Shown here in pieces: positions 46,884-56,535 of a stretch of 64,000 nt of DNA. Location: the NCBI GenBank assembly GCA_011799875.1, contig CM022302.1:58011599-58075598 (forward strand), written 5' to 3'. The stretch comes from Thinopyrum elongatum. Its lineage: Eukaryota; Streptophyta; Magnoliopsida; Poales; Poaceae. The notes beneath the pieces are model-generated. The model searched no databases, was not told where the DNA came from, and saw only the letters and a list, made by a program, of their open reading frames with translations. The translations under genes were made by a program, and so were the position numbers. Numbering within the stretch: position 1 is the stretch's first letter; each line of letters opens with the position of its first letter.

Positions 46884-49800
46884 ATGGGATTGGTAAGCAG
46901 GGGGAGAGCACAAAAGAGAGGAGGTGGAACCAAGAATGAATTTGGATCAGGTAGAAGTAAAGGACATGGTGATGGTGCTGCAAAATCTTGGCAGCGAGAT
47001 GGAGATTGGCTGTGTCCAAATATAGGCTGTGGAAATGTAAATTTTGCATTCCGTGGTGTCTGTAATCGCTGTGAAGCTGCACGCCCTGCTGGTGTTAGTG
47101 GAACAAGTGCTGGTAATGGTGGTCGAGGCTGTGCTATGCGACCTGGAGGCAGGGTGAATACTACCTCAGCTGTTAAAAAGTTTTTTCAAACCTTGAAAGT
47201 GGAGATGTCAGTTGACGATTGGAAGAAGTGGTGCCAATTTAAGAGAATGTACATGGAGGACAAGAAATCGACTGAGACTTCCAATGCATTCACATCTGCT
47301 GCATCTACAAACTCTGGTGGTAATAAATATCATACTATGAGTTATTATAACCCGGTGGATATACCATGGCTAATAGATTCAGGGGCCTCTAGACATATGG
47401 CTGGCTCTCAAGAAAATTTTGTTGACTATGCTCCTGATTCAAAGAGGCAAAGTGTAAGGTTATGTGATGGCTCTTCTCAAACTGTTCTGGGTCAGGAACA
47501 ATCATGTGTGGATCTAATATGCCTCTTTTATCAGTATTACATGTCCCCTCGTTCCTAATTAATCTGTTATCCATTAGTTGCATTACAAGAGAACTTAATT
47601 GTGCTGTAATCTTCTTCCCAACATGGTGTTTATTTCTGAAACTTGGGACTTGGAAAATCCTTGGGACAGGAATTATGCGAGATGGTCTATACTACTTGGA
47701 TGATGATATGGCACCTATGGCTGCTGCTGTGCTGTCTCAGTCACCACTGGAAGAATTTCTTCTTCATCATCGCAGGCTGGGACACATGTCCTTTAACACC
47801 CTGGGTCAGTTGTATCCTAATCTCTATAATAAACTTTGCAAAGAAAGCCTAGTATGTGATGCCTGTCAGTATGGGAAGATAACTCGTAGTATATATACTT
47901 CATCTGATCACAGAAGTACGGTGCCATTTCAAACTATCCACTCAGATGTGTGGGGTCCTAGTGGGGTGTGGTCACTTTATGGATATAAATCTTTTGTTAC
48001 ATTTATTGACTGTTGCACTAGGACTACTTGGGTTTATGTACTGAGAAATAAAAGTGACGTGTTTGAATGCTTTAAGGATTTCCACAACCTAATCAAAAAT
48101 CAATATGATGCACGGGTGAAATTATTTAGAACTGACAATGATACAGAATATGTAAATAATCAATTTGATGAGTATCTGTCAAGTTTTGGAATTATCCATC
48201 AAACTAGTTGCCCAGGTACTTCCCAGCAGAATGGGTTGGCTGAAAGGAAGAACAGACATCTCTTAGAAATCACCCGGTGTATCATGTTGGCTATGAATGT
48301 TCCTAAATATTTGTGGGCTGAAGCTGTGATGACAGCAGCTTATTTGATGAATAGAATGCCATCCCGGGTGCTCAATAACAAAACACCGATTGAGTGTCTA
48401 ACTGGTGAAACTAAATATGTTGTGCCACCAAAGGTATTTGGATGTGTATGTTTTGTGAGGGATCATAGACCATCGGTTGGCAAGCTTGACCCTAGAGCAG
48501 TGAAATGTGTATTTGTGGGATACTCTGGAAAACAAAAGGGTTATAAATGTTGGTGCCCATCAGAAAAACGGATGTTTGTAAGCATGGATTTAGTGTTCAG
48601 GGAACATGAACCATATTATGGGGAACCAGTAGATTTAACCGATGTCTTCCCTGATGATGTTACAGGCCTGGACAACGAGACAGGGGGAGATAGCAGCAGA
48701 GAAGACCATGATGTAGCGCCAGAGAAGATGATAGTTGGGGTTATACCTATTGAAGATGTGCAAGATGATGCAGGGCAAGAGAATGAACAGAGGGAGCAAC
48801 AAAGTGACTCTAATGGAGCATTACAATGGCCAAAACCGAATGAGGAACGAGAAGTTCAAGTGTTTACACGGAGGCATAGATGGCCAAAACCGAATGAGGA
48901 GCGAGAAGTTCAAGTGTTTACACGGAGGCATAGAATTGAGAAGGAGCAAGTGCAGAGGCAAGAACCTAACCCACCGGAGTGTGGTACAGAAACTCAAGAG
49001 CTTACTGATACACATGATTTATATGATGGTACGCTTCCTAATTCTCTTTCACATGAAGATTTAGATGCTCCTATTGCTCTTAGGAAGCAACTCCGCACTA
49101 CTGCTGGGAAATTACCATCAAAACTATCTCCATATGATGTCTCAAATTATGTGTCATACGCATCCTTGGGTTCCAAGTATAAGTCATTTGTTGCAGCTTT
49201 AGATTCTATAGACCCTATACCACATGACTGGCAAGTAGCAATAAAGGACCCAAGATGGAGAACAGCAATGTTTGAAGAGATGGAAGAACTTGACAAAAAC
49301 AATACTTGGATTCTCACCACTCTTCCTGCAGGAAAAAAGACAGTGGGTTGTAAATGGGTATTCACTGTAAAACAGACTCCAGAAGGTACAGTGGAGAGGT
49401 ACAAGGCAAGGTCAATAGCAAAGGGGTATAGCCAAACCTATGGAGTAGATTATGATGAAACTTTTGCCCCAGTAGCAAAAATGAACACCATCAGAACAAT
49501 AATCTCAATTGCAGCAAACCGTAATTGGAAATTGTTTCAAATGGATGTGAAAAATGCATTCCTCCATGGAGACTTGCAGGAAGAGGTGTATATGGAGATT
49601 CCTCCAGGATTCAATAGCCGTGAGACTGAAGGCAAGGTTTCTAAACTAAAAAAAAATCCCTCTATGGTCTAAAACAATCACCTCGAGCATGGTTTGGAAG
49701 GTTTAGGAAAAGAATTTGCTCCTTGGGGTATCAACAAAGCAATGCTGATCACACTCTCTTCTTTAAACGTCATCGTGATAAGATTACTATACTGACTGTA

Positions 49801-50753
49801 TATGTTGATGATATAGTAATCACAGGGGATGATGTTGAGGAGATATCTTACTTGAAGAAGATGATGGCTAAAATATTTGAAGTTAAAGACTTGGGCTATC
49901 TTCATTATTTTCTAGGGATTGAAGTTGCTTATGGGGCACAAGGTATTTACCTCTCTCAAAGGAAGTATGTACTTGATCTTCTTAATGAAACAGGTATGTT
50001 AGGATGCAAACCAGCGACCACACCTGTTGAGAAAAATCATCGTACCTTGGCAGACTCAGGTGACCCCGTAGACAAATACCAATATCAGAGGTTAGTTGGC
50101 CGTTTAATCTATTTATCGCACACAAGGTCAGATATTGCATATGCAGTTAGTGTTGTAAGCCGTTATATGCATGATCCTCGTTCAGGCCATCTAGAAGTGG
50201 TAAATCGAATTTTGAGATATCTAAAAGGCTGTCCAGGGAAGGGAATCGTATTTTCTAATCATGGACATTTAAAGGTAGAGGGATATGTTGATGCAGATTG
50301 GGCTGGATGTCTGGATGATAGACGATCTACATCAGGTTATTGTGTGTTTGTTGGAGATAATCTAGTTTGTTGGAGAAGTAAAAAACAAAATGTGGTGGCA
50401 CGATCTACTGCTGAGGCAGAATTCAGGTCTATGGCTTCTGGTTTATGTGAACTGATGTGGTTGAGGATATTACTATCTGAGCTCGGTCTATTTGATGGAG
50501 GACCACTACAACTCTATTGTGATAACCAAGCTGCAATTAATATAGTGCATAATCCAGTTCAGCATGATAGAACTAAGCATGTTGAAATTGATAGACATTT
50601 CATTAGAGAGAAGTTAGATGAGGGGAGTCTCCGTGTTACTTTTGTTAGATCTGATAGTCAATTGCAGATGTACTTACAAAAGGTGTTAGTGTTGTGTCTT
50701 TTGTAAACTTATGTAGCAAGATGGGACTCATGGATATATTTGCCCCATCTTGA
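46884..50753 (+). pseudogene. gag-pol: Copia C polyprotein with RanBP2-type zinc finger
   Basis: First ATG of the frame is 46884 (another, 46856, opens a short different frame). An RGG/Gly-rich stretch is followed by a RanBP2-type finger (DGDWLCPNIGCGN, NFAFRGVCNRC, about 47000-47085), then in the same frame a linker and the protease (LIDSGASRHM, near 47373). A 1-bp loss near 47495 shifts to the next frame: LHHRRLGHMS (about 47765), CDACQYG, integrase HSDVWGPS, RTDNDTEY and ERKNRHLLE, then RT. An A-run near 49650 shifts again; RT YVDDIVITGDD is near 49803, and RNase H DADWAGCLDDRRST, TAEAEFRSM and CDNQAAIN follow. A third shift near 50665 precedes TGA 50751. A normal gag is not visible. An 18-residue peptide is duplicated at 48827-48934. 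Confidence 0.9.
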
Positions 50754-50760
50754 GGGGGAG

Positions 50761-50909
50761 TGTTGAAGGTCCCAGCTTAGAAATATAGAACTGTGAAGGG
50801 ACTAATATGTAACTTGTACATTATATATATTAAGATGAAGGAAGAGCACCTGAAGGGGATTGAAGCTTCAGAAAGACAGAAAAATTCCCCACTGTGAGTT
50901 CATCCAACA
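50761..50909 (+). repeat. 3' LTR of Copia C
   Basis: 149 bp, same ends as the 5' LTR, with single U5 (not triplicated). Confidence 0.93.
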
Positions 50910-51283
50910 AGGAAAATCATATCCAAGTTTAATGCCAGGCCATAATAATTAGTAGTGCTATGCTTCAAGGTTGTCTGCTCCACGTTTTCTGAACTCCGCA
51001 TGTCATTCTTTGGTTGGGATTCTGAGTTCCTGGACTTGAATCTGGTTCAGAAGGCTGAACCAGACAAACCCTTTAACTACTAGTTAGCTGGTTTCACATT
51101 TCATTTGACAACCAAAGGATTCCACATTTTATAGAGTAATTATGTATCCAGTTAGCCAGCGAGAGGATTGACCACATGACAAAGGAACAACACTGCGTCC
51201 GTTCTCTCCTCAACCACGGCAAGTAAGAAGGGCCGATTCGCCAATCCACCGGATGCGGTGGTTCACTTTCGTCAAGCAAAGTA

Positions 51284-51386
51284 CTCCTTCCGTAACATAA
51301 TGTAAGACGTCTTTTGACACTATGATATACTAGTACTTATTAAAATTTTTTTGCGGGTAAATATACTTATTAAGTTACAGAGGGAG
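51284..51386. mobile_element. Stowaway-type MITE
   Basis: Terminal inverted repeats ctccttccgtaac and gttacagagggag, flanked by TA on both sides (51282-51283, 51387-51388). 103 bp, within the usual size. No coding capacity, as expected. Confidence 0.85.
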
Positions 51387-51740
51387 TAGTAGCCAAGAGT
51401 AAGGCTGTGGCAGCAGCGGCCACGGTTTCTCGCTCGTCCACCTCGACGGTGGCCTTATGGTACACACTGGATATGGAGAGCCGCCCATGTCCATCCCCAC
51501 AGCTCACCATGCCTGAGAAGTCGTCGGCTTCAAAAGTACCTTATGTCTGCATTCTGCACCCATTTGTACCACACGAAAATCACCTGTTCTGATTGTCTGT
51601 ACCATCTTTTCGCTCTCATGTATTATGTTTTTCAGGTTAAACAAGAATCACAATCTGCAGAAGAAGAATAGAGCCCCTTGCCCCCTTGTCGATAGAACGA
51701 CACCAGTTGTATCAGTGGTGTTTGGGAGCCACCACTAAAT

Positions 51741-52215
51741 ACAGATGCACAAATCTGCTTTGTGTTCATTAGGCAAGGCCCTGATGACATTCTGCTCTTG
51801 ATCAGGTTGTTGGCGTTCATCGTTGCCTGACGAACCAGGCAGCGGTAGGTGCTAGACTGCTAGCTTTCTTCATAAGAGTGCTGCCAGCCTGAGTAGACGC
51901 GACGAACTGATACTGTTTTTCAGGGACATGATGAGAAATTAAGATGTATTAATCCTTGCTGATGCTCCTGTTTTTGGTACTGCCCCTGCCCATCTTGGCT
52001 TCATATCATCCCGTTGAAACCACGCTCCAAAGTGGGTTTCAGTTTGAAACCATGTTCAGGCTGGCAGTTGTTGCATGCCCAGCGTTTCGGCTTGCCGGCC
52101 CGGGCGCCTAGGATCGCCGTGCTCCACGTAGGGGACGACGTGAGCGTCGCCGAATGGAAGTTGCAGAAAGTAGTTTTCCCGCTGTACTACTTTTGAACAG
52201 CTGGGTCAAGCAAAG
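51741..52215 (+). repeat. Duplicated host segment, copy 1 (unit C upstream part)
   Basis: Matches 60924-61384 with moderate divergence: GTGTTCATTAGGC, CCCTGATGACATTCTGCTC, GACGCGACGAACTGA, CTGTTTTTGGTACTGCCCCTG, GGATCGCCGTGCTCCAC. Frames are not conserved, so I do not call it coding. Confidence 0.85.
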
Positions 52216-52613
52216 GATGTAGGTAAATGCAACAAATGTACTTCAACAAACTTGGCAGTGTGTCTGCTACATCAACAAACTTGGCAGTATGTTCTGCCTG
52301 TCATGTTTCAGAGTTACAACACGCCCGTTTTTCTCTCAGTTTTGTTCTTGTATTTTTGTTTTCCTCTTCTCTCTAACTTGGCAGTGTGTCTGCTACTTTT
52401 GTGATGGCCGGCTGTAATTTCATTTCGCATAAAAGCTAAAGAAAACAAAAAGAGTATGTATTAAAAGTAGTTCAAAATCTGCACAGCTCAACGTTTCTCT
52501 GATGGGCTGGGCTTTGGTCATTCGCGTGCCCAGCTACATGGGCCAAGGACCCTTCTTGGATGCTCTGCTCTCTGCTCGAGGAAGCGCTGCAATGCATGCC
52601 TGCTTCCTAATTA

Positions 52614-52657
52614 GTCCCACCTCGCTAGTTTAGGCGACGCTAAACCAGTTCATAAGG
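52614..52657 (+). promoter_or_regulatory. snRNA-type promoter (USE + TATA) of U3 copy 2
   Basis: gtcccacctcg (52614-52624) and ttcataagg (52649-52657), again 24 bases apart. The TATA has one change (TTCATA for TTTATA) compared with copy 1. Confidence 0.85.
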
Positions 52658-52678
52658 CGAGGAGCTGCTGGTAATAGC

Positions 52679-52900
52679 ATGACCTTACTTGAACAGGATC
52701 TGTTCTATAGGCTTGTACCGCTGCATCCTTTAACAGTAAGGAGGCAAGCACTTCAGTCTGGTTGATGCATTCTCACCTCTAGGCTAGAGCGTGATTAATG
52801 GCCAGGAAAACCTGATGGGGTGCCATCCGACGGCTGTAGAGGATCGCTCCTGCCCAGTTCACACTGGTGCAGGGTGGCTAAGAGGTTGTCTGACAGACTA
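52679..52900 (+). ncRNA. U3: U3 snoRNA gene, copy 2
   Basis: Same role as copy 1. Its 5' domain (GACCTTACTTGAACAGG, ATCTGTTCTATAGGC) agrees with the plant U3 consensus better than copy 1, but position 2 is T for C and GGCTCG reads GGCTTG. Box D-like GTCTGA is near 52888, and the T-run terminator ttttt is at about 52910-52914. Which copy is active cannot be told from sequence; copy 2 has the better RNA and copy 1 the better TATA. Confidence 0.87.
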
Positions 52901-53124
52901 CACAAAATCTTTTTGTTTTATGCGCAACTCCTTTCAGCAACTTTTTACCTTGTGGCAACCGATTCTCTTGGAAACTATGCATGACTCAGTTCTACAATGG
53001 ATCTGGAATGCAGGTACATTTTCATCTCTTTTGAACTTGTTTAACCAACAAATCTCCCTCCTTAATCACACATATGAAACTATGTATGGTTCAGTTCATA
53101 GTATAGTACTATTAAACTATTAGT

Positions 53125-53470
53125 AGTGGCAGTAAGATAAGATGCACCCACTTTATTTTTAGCTACACTAGTACTAGTCAGTTGTCACTGCAAAAATATC
53201 CGAAGGTAACAGAAGCCACTGACCACATGCATGATCCATACACATATCTACACCTGTTCCAGGAGCTCGATCGCTGAAAGATTTTGCTTCAGGGCTCAAG
53301 CTTTTATGCAACACCTACCGGTCCATGGATCACATGCTTTCCTTGGTTTGTCGCCGAGGCCGATTCGGCGTCTTTATCCGACACGATGTGTCACACTGCA
53401 TCCAGTGTGCAAAGTAACCAAGATTCAGCTAGCGATTCTCTTACTACAAGTCCAGCGGATGATCGTCTGA
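53125..53470 (+). repeat. Duplicated host segment preceding the array unit (C')
   Basis: Matches 53985-54258 continued at 60809-60905: GGCAGTAAGA, GACCACATGCATGATCCAT, GGAGCTCGATCGCTGAAAG-like, GGCCGATTCGG. The match across the MULE gives the empty site of that insertion. Confidence 0.8.
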
Positions 53471-53637
53471 AATATGCCACCGCTGAGAGTGACAGTAGCA
53501 ATGAGATGTTCACTACTGAACTGGGAGACAAAAATGACCAAGATGGTGTGGAACTAGTGGCTGAACAAGTATGCTCAGGAAGGAAATGGGCGCAGAGACT
53601 GATTTCTGCAGAGCTCGTCTTCGTACATAGGACCTGA
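53284..53637 (+). CDS. Unsupported ORF, 117 codons, unknown
   Basis: An open frame in the duplicated segment. The predicted product is Ser/Asp/Thr-rich without any recognised domain. The equivalent frame is not kept in the duplicate near 60820-60900, which argues against a protein gene. Listed for completeness only. Confidence 0.12.
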   Translation: MLQGSSFYATPTGPWITCFPWFVAEADSASLSDTMCHTASSVQSNQDSASDSLTTSPADDRLKYATAESDSSNEMFTTELGDKNDQDGVELVAEQVCSGRKWAQRLISAELVFVHRT

Positions 53638-53754
53638 ATACCTATTTCTTCACACACAAATTATTTGACATCAGACTGTGTCGAGCTTATAATCAAAGAG
53701 GCAGCCTCAATTGTTACAATTGACTCAGTTCCCTCCAGTGGCAACCAGTCAAAA

Positions 53755-53825
53755 GCACCAGTGGTCTAGTTGTAGAATAGTACCCTGCCACGGTACAGTC
53801 CCGGGTTCGATTCCCGGCTAGTGCA
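53755..53825 (+). tRNA. trnG-GCC: tRNA-Gly (GCC)
   Basis: 71 nt cloverleaf: acceptor gcaccag, D arm with tggtctagttgtag, anticodon arm gtacc-ctGCCac-ggtac, T arm with ccggg-ttcgatt-cccgg, discriminator A. B box ggttcgattcc is intact. T-run terminator at 53832-53836. The acceptor 3' strand reads ctagtgc where ctggtgc would pair fully, giving one C-A mismatch (position 5 with 68). Nuclear-type, Pol III transcribed. Confidence 0.92.
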
Positions 53826-54258
53826 ACCTTGTTTTTGTTTTATGGTATCTTAGTTTTTTTTAACTAGCAACGAAAAATTGTGACTAAATCTTGTTTTATA
53901 ACTAGAACAGTCCAGGCAACAAAAAAAGGATGCTGATTATTAATAAAGAAACTAAATCTTGTTCTAGCCAAAAACACCCAAAAGTTTATATGTGGTGGCA
54001 GTAAGACCAAAGAAGATGCACCCCGTTTAATTTTCTCCGCAGTAGCACAAGTCACCGCGACATAACAAAAGATAACAGAACACACGCCAACTGACCACAT
54101 GCATGATCCATCCATACATATATCTATTCATCTGGACCGGGCACAGGAGCTCAATTGCTCAAAAAATTTGCTTCACGCAGTTCACGGCCCAGACTTTTAC
54201 GCAAAACACCGGATGGATCATATGCTTGGCTTGGTTCTCGTTGAGGCCGATTCGCCGC

Positions 54259-54540
54259 GAGTGAATTGCAAAAAACCACAACATTTGGGGCATCGTTTGC
54301 AGAAAACCACGAGGTCGCTAATCATTTGCAAAAAACACCGCACATTCAGTAAACTTTTTGCAGGTTGCACTGATCGGCTGATTTGACTCGTTTGACCTCG
54401 TTTCCGACATCTGGGGCCCGGTTCCCCCCTACGTGGCGTAACAAACGGGAGACGGCGCTGTCAGCTCGTGACGACTTGGTCGGCTCGCGTCGGACAGGCC
54501 GACCGCGCCGCCCCCACTCCACATCTCACTCACTCGCTCC
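54259..54540 (+). repeat. Left TIR of the MULE
   Basis: Long inverted copy of 60530-60808 with scattered differences; GC-rich inner half with ggagacggcgc. It carries the probable promoter of the GRF gene whose ATG follows at 54607. Confidence 0.92.
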
Positions 54541-54606
54541 TCTGTTTCTCTCTCGCGCTCTCAACCTTGCTCTGCCTCCTCTCATCTCCGCTCGCCGCCG
54601 GCCGCC

Positions 54607-55839
54607 ATGGTGTCTTGGAGCGACGACGAGAGCAGTGAGGACTCCGACGTGCAGTTCATCTCTTCCTACGACTCCCCTATTAAGGTCAGTTGGTTCCACC
54701 AGGACTGCATTAGGGTTTCGATTTGGGCATTTTTGATTTAGGGTTTTAGCTCGATTTGAACCAGTACATTTGTGTTGCCCAGATCCCAGCAACAATCGAT
54801 GACCCATTGTTCACTGGTGCTGCTGACGATTTGAGGGTGATGTGCGAGCATGGCAAGCCAGGGAAGAAATGTGTTGCATTCGAGGGGATAAGCACTGGGA
54901 GGAGGTTCATTGCTTGTGCCCTAGAAGTAAGTTAGCAAATTAGTTGCAAACTGATACCTCTCCTGTGTAGTACAGCTCATCTGTTCTAGGGTTAACTGTT
55001 CATGTTCTAGGGTTTACTGTTCATTGTTTATAGTTCCTGTTCAATGTTCATAGATACTTAATTTTGTTCATAGTAACTGTTCATGTTAGGGAACATGCTC
55101 AAAATAATTGTAGTTTAATTTTGTCAGTTGAATTGATCTAACTGAATCTGCACCTTAACTGTAACTTTAACTTAACTGAATATGTAACATGTGACAACAT
55201 GTTTGAACTACTTTATTTTGTATTGCAGGGAGCTAATAATTATGGATTAGTGCAGTGGGTAGATCAGGAGTGGCCAGATCATCTGCAGAATGCCCTCCAC
55301 AAACTGTGGCTTATGTATGAGGATAGCAACCATGCCAATAAGATGGCATGCCTGGAGCATTCATGTACTGTGCATAATCTAACACAACAGAAAAAGAGTT
55401 GCAGGAGACTTATGAGAAGCTTGTTGAAGATGTGAACAACCTCTTGGATTCCCAGGATAATATGCCACAGGTAAATGATCTGAATGTTGCTGACAGCAGC
55501 ATGCAAAAGGATGCTGAGATCAAAAAATTGAAGGCAGTTGTTGATCAGTTGAAGTTCATTCATGTTGCTCAAGGCAATGTCATTAGGAACTTGAAGTTCA
55601 ATCATCTGAAAGAGAAGGAGAAGATGAGCTCTGATAAGAGGACTTTGGAGTTTAGCTTTGCTGACCTGAAGAAAGAGAAGGAGAAGCTGGATTGTTACAT
55701 TGCTGAGTTGATTAAAGAGAAGGAGAAGTTGAGCATTGAGAAGAGTAGTTTGCAGTGTTGTGTTGTTGACCTAAAGAAAGCTGGTGAAAGTAACAAGAGG
55801 AGGCTGAAGGAAATCAAGGGTATTTGTGCTGAAGAATAA
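54607..55839 (+). pseudogene. GRF-type zinc finger, coiled-coil protein of the MULE
   Basis: ATG 54607 in a good context (gccgccATGG). Exons 54607-54684, 54783-54926 and 55229 onward, with GT/AG borders (aag|gtcagt, ccag|atc, gaa|gtaagt, gcag|gga). Exons 2-3 make a GRF-like zinc-binding region: CEHGKPGKKC, STGRRFIAC, GLVQWVDQEWP. The N-terminus is acidic (DDESSEDSD). Near 55370-55395 a frameshift separates this from a long Lys/Glu/Leu coiled coil (about 55399-55839: LKKEKEKLDC, LIKEKEKLSIEK) ending at TAA 55837. GRF fingers usually bind nucleic acid. Its place opposite the transposase is that of mudrB in MuDR, but no relationship of sequence is claimed. One frameshift is the only visible lesion. 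Confidence 0.78.
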
Positions 55840-56122
55840 ATTGTGTTGTCATATGACCATGTGGGTCATTGTCTTTAGTTAGTTGCTTTGAACTATGGCT
55901 TGTAATGTGTTAAGTTTTAATCTGCTGAACTCAGATACTTTTGAAGCATTGAACCATGGCTTGTAATGTGTGCTAAGTTTGAGTCTGTTGAACTAAGCTT
56001 TGAAGTATGGCATGGCATGTAATGGGTTGAGTTTGGATCCTTTAATGAAGGTGTTTGTAGTGTTATTTTCATGCTGGATTGTGATGAAAGGTCTGTTTGT
56101 TGTTTGGATCATTCATTTAGTA

Positions 56123-56304
56123 GTTGGTCGACGCCGAGCCACCATAAGTGACAAATTTGCTTCACTTAGGGGTTGGTCGACGCCGAGCCACCCTAAGTGA
56201 CAAATTTGCTTCACTTAGGGGTTGGTCGACGCCGAGCCACCCTAAGTGACAAATTTGCTTCACTTAGTGGTTGGTCGAAGCCGAGCCACCCTAAGTGACA
56301 AATT
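56123..56304 (+). repeat. 49-bp tandem repeat between the convergent MULE genes
   Basis: Starts at 56123, 56172, 56221 and 56270 (last partial). Each unit has gttggtcgacgccgagccac and TAAGTGACAAATTTGCTTCACTTA, the latter holding an inverted TAAGTG/CACTTA pair. It lies past both stop codons. Confidence 0.92.
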
Positions 56305-56535
56305 CATAACTAGAAGATCATAAACAAGATCATCATCATCATCATAATCATTATCATAGTCTACATGACATCCTCATGCATAAAAGTCTTGATCATAACC
56401 ATAATTAGGTAACTTACATAGTGCCATCACAAACTAGCCAAAATAGGCTGAATTAAACTGGTTTCAACATCACAAACTCACAACTGTTTTCAACATCACA
56501 AACTAAAAACTGTTTTCAACATCACCATCATGAAA

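Larger units (their letters stand above)
46017..50909 (+). mobile_element. Compact Copia C with 149-bp LTRs and a RanBP2 zinc finger
   Basis: LTRs 46017-46165 and 50761-50909 (TGTTGAAGG ... CATCCAACA), TSD aggaa (46012-46016 and 50910-50914). Purine tract tgagggggag at 50751-50760. The two LTRs differ at only about two positions, so it is young compared with Copia A and B. The pol region is nearly complete, with three frame breaks. The gag position holds a RanBP2-type zinc finger instead of a usual gag/zinc knuckle. Confidence 0.93.

Noticed and set aside
46824..47558. A stand-alone host RanBP2 zinc-finger gene
   Set aside because: The finger shares an open frame with the Copia protease and lies inside LTRs with a matching TSD, so it belongs to the element in its present form.
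56123..56304. CRISPR-like array
   Set aside because: Direct tandem repeats without unique spacers in a plant genome; an ordinary minisatellite.
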